Part shown: in pieces, positions 18,850-28,490 of the stretch | Layout: every line of letters starts with the position of its first letter | Position numbering within the stretch: the stretch's first letter is position 1 | Assembly: GCA_902762385.1 (NCBI GenBank) | Contig: CACWNQ010000003.1 | Span: 224,922 to 288,921, forward strand | DNA: 64,000 nucleotides | Direction of reading: 5' to 3' | Source of the DNA: an uncultured Bacteroidales bacterium | GTDB taxonomy: Bacteria > Bacteroidota > Bacteroidia > Bacteroidales > Muribaculaceae | The notes under the pieces: model-generated | The model's input: the letters and a program-made list of their open reading frames with translations, nothing else | Database searches by the model: none | Told to the model about the DNA's origin: nothing | Program-made: the position numbers and the translations under genes

Positions 18850-18889
18850 ATCATCGACCACAACAGAGTGGCCGATGATTATTTTTTTA
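18850..18889 (+). terminator. Terminator of rplU-rpmA
   Basis: ATCATCG-A-CCAC pairs with GTGG-C-CGATGAT around a 6-nt loop, followed by TATTTTTTT. Confidence 0.9.
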
Positions 18890-18916
18890 TAATTCCCCCT
18901 AAGCGTAGCCTAATTA

Positions 18917-18941
18917 TGCATTATGAACTGTGCATTATGAA
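18917..18941. repeat. Direct repeat TGCATTATGAA, two copies 14 nt apart
   Basis: The copies are at 18917-18927 and 18931-18941. The second supplies the stop codon of the minus-strand gene ending at 18935. Similar GCATTATGAATT-type strings occur near 56592-56614 and 51494. Confidence 0.6.
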
Positions 18942-19123
18942 TTATCCAAGGCTCGCTTGGTGTCACGCTTAAAGCGCTTGCGCGAATACTGCTTCTTCGA
19001 CTGGTGCACACGGTGCGTGGCGACCCACTGCCCGCCGCCATTGCGTTCCATCTGCTCGTCACGCGATATCATCTTGATAATCTTATCCATCGCATTGCTC
19101 TTTGTTCTTTTCGACTTTTTCAT
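18935..19123 (-). CDS. Small highly basic protein of unknown function
   Basis: This 62-residue protein starts at MKKSKRTKSNAMDKIIKM. The frame is open to 19171, but those upstream residues lie in an AT-rich spacer. It is rich in Lys and Arg, with GGGQWVATHRVHQSKKQYSRKR in the middle. By memory it resembles short basic proteins seen in other Bacteroidales, with a start as late as 19090 (MDKIIKM) also possible. It may bind nucleic acid, judging by charge alone. The stop codon falls inside a short intergenic direct repeat. It follows the phosphoesterase by 48 nt and may be co-transcribed with it. Confidence 0.5.
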   Translation of the reverse strand: MKKSKRTKSNAMDKIIKMISRDEQMERNGGGQWVATHRVHQSKKQYSRKRFKRDTKRALDNS

Positions 19124-19171
19124 AGTTTTAGTATTTATATCATTCCTAATTTTTAGCAAAAAACATGCCAA

Positions 19172-19936
19172 TCACAATAATGGCACAGGCTCAGCGATGA
19201 AGGTGGCGGTATCAAGCAGGTAGGCGCAGCGCGTGTCGAGCATTTTGGCGTTGGGTGTCTCGATAGAACCGCCACTCACAATATTCCAATCTTCATCATA
19301 TTCCACCTGCAAAGTGTGGCCAAACACCTGCTTAACGTCCTTGCAATCGGCAAAGCTCAAACCATCATAGTCATTGGCAATCTCATCAACATGAGCCCAA
19401 ATGCACGACCCGGCATCGTCATCTCCACCACGATAGCTCGACACCATGTAGAGTAGACGTAAACCTTCTTCACTGTTTACCAGATTATTAAGCATTGTCT
19501 CAAGGTCGCAAAGGCTATTGGGAACAGTTTCCAACGACTTAAGCCACTGCTTGTTACACCCTGCATGAGTAAACAATACATTGTCCTCAACATGAGCAAT
19601 CTTGAACAGCTGATTATTCTCTTCAAAAATGCCTTTAATCACGTAGTGCCACTCTCCCGACCAGCGACAATGATAGTGTGACAGCGCACGGTAATCATCG
19701 CTATAATAGGGCATGTCGTGGTTGCCAAGCAGCATCACCACCTTTGAGGGGTGGCTCTTAGCAAAATCTATAATCTTGCGGAAGTTATCGATAGCCTTGC
19801 GCACCAATATATCTTCAAAGTCATAGGGGTCAAGATAGTCCCCTAGAAACAACACCTTGTCACAGCTATCAATATTTTCAACCGCATTCTCCCAGAATCG
19901 ACGTCCATGTATATCGGGCAACACTAAAATCTTCAT
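19172..19936 (-). CDS. Calcineurin-like metallophosphoesterase
   Basis: This 254-residue cytosolic protein carries the five metallophosphatase motifs in order: DIHG (about residue 8), GDYLDPYD, GNHD, FTHAGCN, and GHT. It shows a two-metal active site as in Ser/Thr phosphatases and ApaH-like enzymes. No signal peptide is visible. The substrate cannot be inferred. It is encoded divergently from the LRR protein pair. Confidence 0.85.
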   Translation of the reverse strand: MKILVLPDIHGRRFWENAVENIDSCDKVLFLGDYLDPYDFEDILVRKAIDNFRKIIDFAKSHPSKVVMLLGNHDMPYYSDDYRALSHYHCRWSGEWHYVIKGIFEENNQLFKIAHVEDNVLFTHAGCNKQWLKSLETVPNSLCDLETMLNNLVNSEEGLRLLYMVSSYRGGDDDAGSCIWAHVDEIANDYDGLSFADCKDVKQVFGHTLQVEYDEDWNIVSGGSIETPNAKMLDTRCAYLLDTATFIAEPVPLL

Positions 19937-20157
19937 GGCTCAGAAATCTAACTATATTGCAAAATTACAAAAGAATTGTATCAATTCAAAATACAATGCC
20001 TCATTTTTCAAAAAGAAAATCAGCAAACCACATGATATAATACTATAAAACCAAAAAAACACATTATATATAATAAAAGGGGGAAGCATTACGTTAACTT
20101 ATATAAGGATAACTATGCCCTTTTATTAACGACAATAATAAAACACAACATACAGTC

Positions 20158-22161
20158 ATGAAAAAATTCTTGCTTTCAATAGCTTTAATGGTAAGTGCCA
20201 CAATGTGTTGGGCCGTCTCACAGGAAGTAGAGTGTACCCCAGGCAACCTTGCCAACCTTGTTACTAACTACAACGTTACTTCATTAACCATCACTGGTCA
20301 AATGGATGCACGCGACTTCAAGTTTATTTCCGATAATCTTGATGCACTCACAAGCATCGACCTTTCGGGTGTTAGCATAGTACCCTACAGCAACACCAGT
20401 AACCCACTGTTCAACAACGAGGTCAGCTATGCCGAGAACTGCATACCACCCATGGCCTTTTTTGGCAAGAAGGTTTCTCAAGTCACACTACCTGCTGGCA
20501 CTCGTGCCATAGGTAAAGCAGCATTTGCCGGTTGCAAGCAACTTGTAAGCATCGATCTGCCCGAGGGCATCGACTCGATTGCTTCATTCGCCTTCTCAAG
20601 TTCGGCCGTAGGCCGTATCACTATCCCAACCACCCTCAAGTCGTTGGGAATGGGTGCTTTCGCGCATTGCCAAGCCCTGCTGAGTGCAAATGTCATGCCT
20701 TCTACCCCTATGGCACTACCCAAAGACGCATTTCTCGACTGTATGTTCCTAAATGTGCTATCACTAGGTCCCAATGTGATTGCCATTGGCGATGGGGCTC
20801 TTTCGGGCACCCCTCAACTTAAGACCATCACTTTCACAGGGCAAAACAACATCGCCAGCATTGGCCGAGCAGCTTTCGTTGGCTCAGGAATAACCAATTT
20901 CAACTTTGCACAGTCAAGCGGATTGAGCGAAATTAAAGATTGGGCTTTTGCTCAGTCAAAACAAGTGAGTGCAACAATTCCTGCCAGTGTCAACAACCTT
21001 GGTAAGGGCGCTTTCTATTATGCCAGCGAGCTCACCTCTTTCATTCCTAACCAGAACTGCGACACTATTGCCGACATGCTTCTTGCTGGAACTGCAATAA
21101 CTAACGACAACGCTGCTGGCACAAAAACTCGTTACATTGGTAATTATGCTTTCTACAACACTCCAATAACCGAGCTCACTTTGCCTGCAACGCTTGAGTA
21201 TATGGGCACACAAGCCATGGCTGGAACCACTGAGCTGCAGGAGCTCACAAGCAAAGCACGTCAAGTTCCCGAGTTGGGCGAAGATGTGTGGTTGGGAGTA
21301 AACCAAGCCTCAATTCCACTTAAAGTGCCTCGTCCAAGTTATGATGCCTACACTGCTGCTGCACAGTGGCAAGATTTCTTGGTAACTGCTACTGGTTCAA
21401 TCGAAGGTGATGTAAATCAAGACGGCACCGTAACATCGGCCGACATCACGGCCCTTTACAACTACTTGCTCAATAACGACATGACATTCTATGAAACCAG
21501 TGATGTGAATGGTGATGGCGCTGTTAACTCAGCCGATATCACGCTTGTCTACAACATCATAATGGGTTCAAAGAATATTTCTGGACGCAACAAGTCGGTA
21601 CGTAACGACAACGACAAGATGAATGCCGATGGCTTTACCATTGAAGCTGGCAGCACTCACACCATGGACGTTGAACTCATCAATACTGCAGGCTTCTCAG
21701 CTATGCAACTCGACCTCACAATGCCACAAGGACTTAGCATCACAAGTGTTACTACCACAAGCCGTGCAAGTGAAATGGCAATGGGCTACAACGAAATCGA
21801 ACCCGGCAAGTGGAGAATTCTGATTTCAAGCGCTACAGCCATGCAGGGCAATGAAGGCACGTTGTTCAACATCACTGTCCAGGCCGATGACTACTTCAGC
21901 GGCAACAATGCCATTAACATCGACAACATCATCGCCGTCGAACCTAACGAACTCGTACACTTCATCAACGACTTAACTGTTGAAGTTGGCACAACAACAG
22001 GTGTCAAGGACATCAATGTCGACTCTTTTGCCAACGGACCAGTTGATGTGTACAATATGAACGGACAACTGTTGCGTCACAATGTTGAGCGCAGCGAAGC
22101 CACTCAAGGTCTGCCTCAGGGCATCTATATCGTGGGTGGCAAGAAGGTGATTGTGAGATAA
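20158..22161 (+). CDS. T9SS-secreted BspA-type LRR protein with dockerin and cohesin-like domains
   Basis: This 667-residue protein has a signal peptide (about 1-19) and BspA-type (LRR_5) leucine-rich repeats from about 25 to 400, with recurring AFAGCKQLVSIDLPEG-like units. A dockerin pair follows (GDVNQDGTVTSAD, DVNGDGAVNSAD, about 417-475). A beta-rich domain with cohesin-like features comes next (about 495-620: GFSAMQLDLTMPQGLSI, ILISSATAMQGNEG). It ends in a type A T9SS sorting tail (VDVYNMNGQLLR ... GIYIVGGKKVIVR). It is probably displayed on the cell surface. The next gene is a tandem paralog 13 nt downstream, so the two should share a transcript. The cohesin reading is by fold pattern only. 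Confidence 0.8.
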   Translation: MKKFLLSIALMVSATMCWAVSQEVECTPGNLANLVTNYNVTSLTITGQMDARDFKFISDNLDALTSIDLSGVSIVPYSNTSNPLFNNEVSYAENCIPPMAFFGKKVSQVTLPAGTRAIGKAAFAGCKQLVSIDLPEGIDSIASFAFSSSAVGRITIPTTLKSLGMGAFAHCQALLSANVMPSTPMALPKDAFLDCMFLNVLSLGPNVIAIGDGALSGTPQLKTITFTGQNNIASIGRAAFVGSGITNFNFAQSSGLSEIKDWAFAQSKQVSATIPASVNNLGKGAFYYASELTSFIPNQNCDTIADMLLAGTAITNDNAAGTKTRYIGNYAFYNTPITELTLPATLEYMGTQAMAGTTELQELTSKARQVPELGEDVWLGVNQASIPLKVPRPSYDAYTAAAQWQDFLVTATGSIEGDVNQDGTVTSADITALYNYLLNNDMTFYETSDVNGDGAVNSADITLVYNIIMGSKNISGRNKSVRNDNDKMNADGFTIEAGSTHTMDVELINTAGFSAMQLDLTMPQGLSITSVTTTSRASEMAMGYNEIEPGKWRILISSATAMQGNEGTLFNITVQADDYFSGNNAINIDNIIAVEPNELVHFINDLTVEVGTTTGVKDINVDSFANGPVDVYNMNGQLLRHNVERSEATQGLPQGIYIVGGKKVIVR

Positions 22162-22174
22162 TCACTTTACTAGG

Positions 22175-24187
22175 ATGAACCGTAGAATAACATCAATAAT
22201 TCTCCTTTTCATCACCGCATTACAACTACATGCTGTGACAGTCACCACCTATGCCGGACACCTGGCATCGGTGGTGTCTGATAGTAGCATCACTCAACTT
22301 ACTATCAAAGGCACTATCGATGCCCGCGATTTCAAGTTCATAACCGACGCTCTCGAGAACCTCAAAACACTTGATCTCTCTGAGGCCTATATCGTTGCCT
22401 ACAACAGCACTCTTGACGACCAACTTATTGCTGGCGTGTATAGTTATCCTGCCAAGACCCTGCCCTACTGCGCTCTCACAGGAATGGTTTCACTCACATC
22501 TCTCACATTGCCGAGCAATCTCATCGCAATCGACTATGGTGCATTGGCGGGATGCTCAAAACTTGCCTCAATCGAGCTGCCACCACTCAAATCCATAGGC
22601 GACGATGCCTTCAACTCATGCTCCTCACTAAAGACCATATCAATCCACAAATATCTCACTTACCTGGGCAATAGCGCCTTTGCTCACTGCACGGCTCTTA
22701 CTGAAGTAAGACTCAACCCCAATGAACCGTTGGTTATTGGCGACAATGCTTTCGCCGACTGCACTAGCCTCACCAAGGTGGTACTTGGACCCAATGTTAC
22801 AAAGATTGGTGATGGTGCGTTCAATGGATGCACAGCACTCAAGCAGTTTTACTTCAGTGATGAATCTAAGCTAGAGGACATTGGCGACAAAGCTTTCTAC
22901 AACTCGAATATCGAACAAATCGACTTCGGCCGCACACCGTTGCTCAAGCATCTGGGAGCATGGGCGCTGGCAAGAACAAAACTCACCAAACTCAACATCC
23001 CTGCTCACATCAAGAGCCTTGATGAGGGTACACTTTTCTATAACAACTCTCTCACCTCACTTGAGTTGCCAAAAACTCTCTCCTATCTGCCCGACTATAT
23101 GTTAGCAGGATGTGAACGCCTCAATGGCACGCCATTCATGACTCAAAACATGGGCAACATTGGCGACTACTCACTCTACAACCAGTCGCAGCACACATCA
23201 ATCAGCATTCCTTACAAGGTGCACTATCTTGGCTCTCACGCCATGGCGGGAATGACTGGTCTTACCGAAATCACAAGTGAGCCCATCAAGGTGCCTGAGC
23301 TAGGCGACGATGTGTGGCAAGGCATCAACCAGAGTCAAGTTAAGCTGAACGTAAGCAGCGAGAGCATCGACGATTATCGTGCTGCCGAACAGTGGCAGAA
23401 CTTCCTCATTGCTGTAGCCCAACTGCGTGGCGACGTCAACAGCGACGGATTTGTCAATACCCTAGACGCCACTGCCGAGCGCCTATACATTGTCAACGGC
23501 AACAGTCAGGGCATTAACACATCTCTTACCGACGTGAATGGCGACGAGCGCATTAATGTGGGTGACATCGTATCAATCTATAACATCATTAACGGCAACG
23601 TACCTGTCAATAAGCCACATCGCGGCTACTTCGACGACACCATCGAGGGCAACGGCAAGAAGAATTCGCTTAAGTCGGTTGACCTCGGCATCATGCTCGA
23701 CAACCCCAACAGAAACTACACCGCATTCCAGTTCAGCATCACTACACCAAGCTACATCACCATCGACGATATCACTCTTTCTGACCGATGCCTAGGACAC
23801 GAAATCTACTTCAATCAGTATGAACCCGACAAATACACAATCATGGGATTCTCTCCTGCTGGCGATGATATTGAAGGACAAAGCGGTGACATATTCACGC
23901 TCCACATAAGCAGCACCAAAGCAATAGCTATCAACGAGACCATAAATCTTGACGAAATCCTGTTTGCCGACAATCTTGAGAATGTGTACAAACGCAACGG
24001 CATAGTAATCAACATTCTAGGCATTTCGGCTATCGACAACATCACGGTCGATGACAGCGACCATCCAGTCGACGTCTACAACACCCAAGGCCAGCTGATG
24101 CGACGCAACGTTGCACCTTCAACCGCCACTCAAGGACTACCCGCTGGAATCTACATCGTGGGCGGCAAGAAAGTGATTGTGCGATAA
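22175..24187 (+). CDS. T9SS-secreted LRR-dockerin-cohesin-like protein, tandem paralog
   Basis: This 670-residue paralog of the preceding protein has the same domain order: signal peptide, BspA-type repeats (AFNSCSSLKTI, AFADCTSLTKV), dockerin and cohesin-like region. The dockerin (GDVNSDGFVNTLDA, DVNGDERINVGD, about 424-480) is more diverged. The cohesin-like part includes YTAFQFSITTPSYITI. The type A sorting tail ends GIYIVGGKKVIVR, identical in its last residues to the neighbour. Sequence has drifted strongly except in the dockerin loops and sorting tail. Both proteins are likely cleaved and anchored by a PorU sortase such as those encoded upstream. Confidence 0.8.
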   Translation: MNRRITSIILLFITALQLHAVTVTTYAGHLASVVSDSSITQLTIKGTIDARDFKFITDALENLKTLDLSEAYIVAYNSTLDDQLIAGVYSYPAKTLPYCALTGMVSLTSLTLPSNLIAIDYGALAGCSKLASIELPPLKSIGDDAFNSCSSLKTISIHKYLTYLGNSAFAHCTALTEVRLNPNEPLVIGDNAFADCTSLTKVVLGPNVTKIGDGAFNGCTALKQFYFSDESKLEDIGDKAFYNSNIEQIDFGRTPLLKHLGAWALARTKLTKLNIPAHIKSLDEGTLFYNNSLTSLELPKTLSYLPDYMLAGCERLNGTPFMTQNMGNIGDYSLYNQSQHTSISIPYKVHYLGSHAMAGMTGLTEITSEPIKVPELGDDVWQGINQSQVKLNVSSESIDDYRAAEQWQNFLIAVAQLRGDVNSDGFVNTLDATAERLYIVNGNSQGINTSLTDVNGDERINVGDIVSIYNIINGNVPVNKPHRGYFDDTIEGNGKKNSLKSVDLGIMLDNPNRNYTAFQFSITTPSYITIDDITLSDRCLGHEIYFNQYEPDKYTIMGFSPAGDDIEGQSGDIFTLHISSTKAIAINETINLDEILFADNLENVYKRNGIVINILGISAIDNITVDDSDHPVDVYNTQGQLMRRNVAPSTATQGLPAGIYIVGGKKVIVR

Positions 24188-24353
24188 TTATTTCCGCTTC
24201 AGTGCCATTATAAAGGGTTGTTCCCTCACCGGTAGCCAAGGAAAACACCATAACACTTTTCACAAACCATCAATTCTATCCTTTTTCAATTAAAAACCGA
24301 AAACTCCTAATAATGTAATTCTCTTAATATTTTCCTAATTAAAGTTTTATTAT

Positions 24354-24361
24354 TACTTTTG
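24354..24361 (+). promoter_or_regulatory. -7 element upstream of trmB
   Basis: TACTTTTG fits TAnnTTTG and lies 47 nt before the trmB start. No clear -33 element was seen. It probably drives the trmB-mrp run. Confidence 0.45.
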
Positions 24362-24408
24362 CAAGGTATTATAGAAATATACTTTATAGAGTATTTCTAG
24401 TTTTAATA

Positions 24409-25185
24409 ATGGGAAAGAACAAACTCAAGAAATTTGCCGATATGGAGACGTTCTCATGCGTCTTCCAGTATCCTTTTGCCAAGCTTCAAGAGGGCCCGTT
24501 TCCATTAAAGGGCAAGTGGAACGAGCAATATTTCCACAACTCTAACCCCATCGTTCTTGAGCTGGGCTGTGGCAAGGGTGAATATGCCGTGGGGCTTGGC
24601 AAGAAGTTCCCCGGCAAGAACTACATAGGCGTCGACATCAAGGGAGCTCGCATGTGGACAGGAGCAAAACGGGTGGAGCAAGAAGGTATGAACAACGTAG
24701 CATTCTTGCGCACTAGTATTGAACTCATCGACCACTTCTTTGAGCCAGGCGAGGTTGCCGAAATTTGGATAACCTTCCCTGATCCTCAAATGAAGAATGC
24801 CAACAAGCGACTAACAGGCACGCGCTTCCTGAATAATTACCGCAAGATTCTGGTGCCCAATGGACTTGTCCACCTCAAAACAGACAGCCCATTCCTCTAC
24901 ACCTACACCCACGAGCTCACTAACCTCAACAATCTCGAAACTGTTGTGGATACAGCCGACCTATATGCTAGTGGTCTTGCCGACGACATCCTCGAGATAA
25001 AAACTCACTACGAAATGCAATGGCTGCAACGTGGCCTCACAATCAAGTACATCAGCTTCCACCTGCCTCAAGAGGGAGAGCTGAAGGAGCCCGACATCGA
25101 CATTGAGCGTGACACGTATCGCAGCTACGGTCGTGGTGAGATTCAGATGCCACAGATTATTGACAATAACAATACACAAGAATAA
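24409..25185 (+). CDS. trmB: tRNA (guanine-N7-)-methyltransferase
   Basis: This 258-residue protein has an S-adenosylmethionine-dependent methyltransferase fold: [14 protein letters not shown] (motif I), [12 protein letters not shown], and the TrmB signature [17 protein letters not shown]. The enzyme makes m7G46 in the variable loop of tRNAs. Length and motifs fit the family throughout. It heads a co-directional run, with mrp 19 nt downstream. Confidence 0.95.
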   Translation: MGKNKLKKFADMETFSCVFQYPFAKLQEGPFPLKGKWNEQYFHNSNPIVLELGCGKGEYAVGLGKKFPGKNYIGVDIKGARMWTGAKRVEQEGMNNVAFLRTSIELIDHFFEPGEVAEIWITFPDPQMKNANKRLTGTRFLNNYRKILVPNGLVHLKTDSPFLYTYTHELTNLNNLETVVDTADLYASGLADDILEIKTHYEMQWLQRGLTIKYISFHLPQEGELKEPDIDIERDTYRSYGRGEIQMPQIIDNNNTQE

Positions 25186-25204
25186 CAAAACCTAAAACAG
25201 AATT

Positions 25205-26311
25205 ATGACAGAACTTTATCCATCATTGATACTCGATGCACTGCGCACAGTGCGCTATCCAGGCACTGGAAAGGACATTGTTACTATGGGAATGGTCGAA
25301 GACGATATCCGCATCAACGGTAACCGTGTGTCGTTCTCACTCATCTTCCCCAAGAAAACCGACCCATTTATAAAATCGATTGTTAAGGCCAGCGAAGTGG
25401 CTATCAACACCTATATAAGTCCAGAAGTAGAAATTAAGGGCAATATTGCAGTCAAGACTCCTGACCCTGAGGCAAAACCTAAAACCAACGAACCACTACC
25501 CGGTGTAAAGAACATAATCGGTGTGTCGAGTGGCAAGGGTGGCGTGGGCAAGTCAACCGTGGCTTGTAACCTCGCTGTAGCTCTCGCACAACAAGGATTC
25601 CGTGTGGGTCTGCTCGATGCCGATATCTTCGGTCCATCTATTCCTAAGATGCTGGGCATTGAAGATGAGCAACTCTATATGGAAGAGATTGATGGGCAAA
25701 AACTCATCGTGCCTGCCGAGAAATATGGAGTGAAAGTGCTTTCTATCGGGTTTGTGGTCAATAAAGACCAGGCCGTCCTGTGGCGTGGAGCAATGGCAAG
25801 CAATGCACTCAAGCAACTCATAACCGAGGCCAACTGGGGCGAGCTCGACTACTTTATCATCGATATGCCACCAGGCACTAGCGACATTCATCTCACTCTG
25901 GTGCAGACTCTCGCAATCACTGGCGCCATCGTGGTTACCACACCTCAAGAGGTGGCACTTGCCGATGCACGCAAGGGCGTGTCGATGTTCATGGGCGAAC
26001 ATGTCAACGTGCCAGTGCTTGGCATTGTCGAGAACATGTCGTGGTTCACTCCTGCAGCACACCCCGATGAGAAGTACTACATCTTCGGTCGTGACGGCGG
26101 TAAGAACCTTGCCGAAGCGCTTAATGTGAAGTTGCTTGGCCAGATTCCACTAGTGGCTACCATCTGCAAGGGTGGCGACGACGGTGTGCCCGTAATCCTT
26201 GAGAACTCTGTATCAGGAATGGCATTCATGAAACTAGCCACTGCCGTTGGCGAAGCTATCGACGAGCGCAATGCCACTTTGCCTCCCACCAAGCGTGTAA
26301 TAACTCATTAA
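25205..26311 (+). CDS. mrp: Mrp/NBP35-family P-loop ATPase (Fe-S carrier)
   Basis: This 368-residue protein has an N-terminal MIP18/DUF59-like domain (about 1-90: ILDALRTVRYPGTGKDIV). The ParA-type ATPase follows, with deviant Walker A GKGGVGKSTVACNLA, DADIFGPSIPKMLG, and IDMPPGTSD (Walker B region). Mrp/ApbC proteins bind and transfer iron-sulfur clusters to apoproteins in the cytosol. The usual CxxC cluster ligands near the end of the ATPase are not evident here; NMSWFTPAAHPDEKYYIFG occupies that place. Confidence 0.93.
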   Translation: MTELYPSLILDALRTVRYPGTGKDIVTMGMVEDDIRINGNRVSFSLIFPKKTDPFIKSIVKASEVAINTYISPEVEIKGNIAVKTPDPEAKPKTNEPLPGVKNIIGVSSGKGGVGKSTVACNLAVALAQQGFRVGLLDADIFGPSIPKMLGIEDEQLYMEEIDGQKLIVPAEKYGVKVLSIGFVVNKDQAVLWRGAMASNALKQLITEANWGELDYFIIDMPPGTSDIHLTLVQTLAITGAIVVTTPQEVALADARKGVSMFMGEHVNVPVLGIVENMSWFTPAAHPDEKYYIFGRDGGKNLAEALNVKLLGQIPLVATICKGGDDGVPVILENSVSGMAFMKLATAVGEAIDERNATLPPTKRVITH

Positions 26312-26335
26312 CAACCATAAAAAAACAACACATTT

Positions 26336-27232
26336 ATGAAAAAGATCTTTTTACTTTCAGCAATGGTTGCAGTGCTGTTATCAGGCTGCAACAAGGTGCC
26401 CATCTCGGGACGTAACCAATTAAATCTCGTTTCCGACAGCGAAGTGCTTCAAGCTAGTCTCGCTTCCTACAAGGAATATATGGGCAAAGCCACCAAATCG
26501 ACCGAAACCGTGAAGAGCGCTCAAGTTACTCGAGTAGGACAGAGAATCGCTGCCGCAACCGAGGCTTATCTTAACGCTAACGGCATGAGCGACCAAGTGA
26601 AGAACTTCGCTTGGGAGTTCAACCTGGTTAAAGACTCACAGCTCAACGCTTTCTGCATGCCTGGCGGCAAAATCGTGGTTTACGAAGGCATTATGAACAT
26701 TGTGGGCAGTGACGATGAACTTGCAGTAGTGCTTGGACACGAAGTGGCCCACGCTGTGGCAAAGCACAGTAATGAGCGCCTGAGCCAGCAGAAAGCTCTG
26801 GAATATGGTGGTGCCATACTGGGTGCCATCACTCAAAATGCAGGTCAATCAACCCAGAGCCTTGCTAATACAGTATTTGGACTTGGTGCTAACTACGGTG
26901 TAATGCTTCCATTCTCGCGCAAACATGAGACCGAGGCCGACAACATCGGACTGGTGCTGATGACTATTGCTGGCTACAACCCCGACTGTGCACTCACATT
27001 CTGGCAGAAAATGAGTGCTGGCAGCACTAACACTAAGGTTGAATTCATGAGCACTCACCCAAGTGATGCCACTCGCATTGCAAACCTGCAGAAGCAAATT
27101 CCTTCGGTTAAGCAGAAGTATGGTGCCTACATCAAGTCTGCACAGCAAGCTCCTGCAACCTCATCTACCAAGACTACTACCAAGACCACAACCACAAAAA
27201 AGACCAGCAAAAAATCTAGCAAGAAAAAATAA
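26336..27232 (+). CDS. M48-family metallopeptidase lipoprotein
   Basis: This 298-residue protein has a lipoprotein signal (LLSGC, Cys at about 18), then VPISGRNQLNLVSDSE, typical of periplasmic M48C peptidases such as LoiP/YcaL. Zinc site: HEVAH (His135, Glu136, His139) with the third ligand in HETEADNIG. MSTHPSDATRIANL is another family mark. The C-terminal 30 residues are a Thr/Lys-rich tail (TTTKKTSKKSSKKK). It probably acts in envelope protein quality control. A hairpin follows the gene. Confidence 0.92.
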   Translation: MKKIFLLSAMVAVLLSGCNKVPISGRNQLNLVSDSEVLQASLASYKEYMGKATKSTETVKSAQVTRVGQRIAAATEAYLNANGMSDQVKNFAWEFNLVKDSQLNAFCMPGGKIVVYEGIMNIVGSDDELAVVLGHEVAHAVAKHSNERLSQQKALEYGGAILGAITQNAGQSTQSLANTVFGLGANYGVMLPFSRKHETEADNIGLVLMTIAGYNPDCALTFWQKMSAGSTNTKVEFMSTHPSDATRIANLQKQIPSVKQKYGAYIKSAQQAPATSSTKTTTKTTTTKKTSKKSSKKK

Positions 27233-27252
27233 CTTACAGTGGTCTTAACCTT

Positions 27253-27293
27253 AACAAGTGTGCCCAAGCTACACCTTGAGCACACTTGTTTGC
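27253..27293 (+). terminator. Hairpin after the M48 peptidase gene
   Basis: AACAAGTGTGC pairs with GCACACTTGTT, with a further CAAG/CTTG helix inside. The downstream T tract is short (TTTG), so it may be a partial terminator or a processing site. Confidence 0.55.
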
Positions 27294-27338
27294 AAACAGA
27301 GCATTATCAACCCATACCCAGCAATTATTTTAACTATC

Positions 27339-28490
27339 ATGAAAAAATTCTTATTCTCGATATTATTTCTAGCAATTATAACCACGCCAGTTGGCGCCAA
27401 AGGGCTGAAAGGAAAAGTAATCTACGTCAACCCAGGTCATGGCGGATGGACCGTAAATGACCGTCCACACGCAACAATTAACTATGAAGCAATGGACACC
27501 ATGAGCTTCTTCGAGTCGAAGACCTGCTTGTGGAAGGCATTGGAACTGCGCGATCGCCTAAAGGCTGCTGGAGCCAAAGTTATAATGTCGAGAACCACCA
27601 ACGGCTGGGTTTCCGAGGGTGACAAAAACATAACTCGCAACGATCGCTTTGAGACTTATGACGACGGCACTGGCCAACAGCAGCTCATAACTCTCTTTAA
27701 AATCGCAAGTCAAGTCGACTCGCTCAACCCCGACTATTTCATTGCGTTGCACAGCAATGCAACAGGTGGTGGCGACGGAAAGAAAGTGAACTATCTGCTC
27801 TACATGTATCGTGGCGAAACTGGAAATGATTACGCCAAAGGAAGCATCGCTCGTGCTAGGGTGGCCTTCCCATATGTATACGACAACCCTCTCACCGTGT
27901 GGACCACGCCCGACACAAGCCGCTACATTGCCGGCGACCTCACTTGGATGGGTGGCACGCCTCCAGGCACTCCCAATGCTTTGGGCTACACTGGCTGGCT
28001 TGCTGTGCTCAAGCACAAGGTGCCTAGCTTCCTTGTTGAAGGTTCATTCCATAGCTATCAACCTGAGCGACAACGACTGATGAACCGCGATTACTGTCGC
28101 ATGGAAGGCATACGCCACTTCCGTGGCATTAATGCCTGGTTTGGCGGCAAGCCCGAGAAGCATGGTTACATTGCCGGTACAATCAAGAGTGCCGACGAGA
28201 CTTTTACCGACTCGCTCTATAACTACAAGGAAGGTACCGACGACCAGTGGAAACCTATTAACGGTGCTACCGTATATCTTCTCGACAAGCACAATGTGCG
28301 CATTCGCCACTACCGTGTCGACAATGAATACAACGGTTTCTTTGGTTTCTTCTACCTGAAGCCCGGAAAGTACACCCTCATCTATGATGCACCGAGCTAT
28401 GAGTCTCGCAGCGAGCAAGTGATTGTTGAACGAGACCACACAACTTACTGCAAACCACGCCTTCACCGTTACAATTACAACATTAAATGA
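27339..28490 (+). CDS. N-acetylmuramoyl-L-alanine amidase-like protein (Amidase_3), secreted
   Basis: The ATG at 27339 begins a signal peptide (MKKFLFSILFLAIITTPVGA); the open frame upstream overlaps the preceding hairpin. The 383-residue protein has VIYVNPGHGG (first zinc ligand His), a long insert, FIALHSNATGG (second His) and FLVEGSFHSYQPE (catalytic Glu), the Amidase_3 pattern. A C-terminal beta domain (about 290-383: GATVYLLDKHNVRI ... PGKYTLIYDAPSY) resembles a carboxypeptidase-regulatory-like fold. It likely cleaves peptide stems from peptidoglycan. It overlaps the next gene by four bases (ATGA). Confidence 0.85.
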   Translation: MKKFLFSILFLAIITTPVGAKGLKGKVIYVNPGHGGWTVNDRPHATINYEAMDTMSFFESKTCLWKALELRDRLKAAGAKVIMSRTTNGWVSEGDKNITRNDRFETYDDGTGQQQLITLFKIASQVDSLNPDYFIALHSNATGGGDGKKVNYLLYMYRGETGNDYAKGSIARARVAFPYVYDNPLTVWTTPDTSRYIAGDLTWMGGTPPGTPNALGYTGWLAVLKHKVPSFLVEGSFHSYQPERQRLMNRDYCRMEGIRHFRGINAWFGGKPEKHGYIAGTIKSADETFTDSLYNYKEGTDDQWKPINGATVYLLDKHNVRIRHYRVDNEYNGFFGFFYLKPGKYTLIYDAPSYESRSEQVIVERDHTTYCKPRLHRYNYNIK

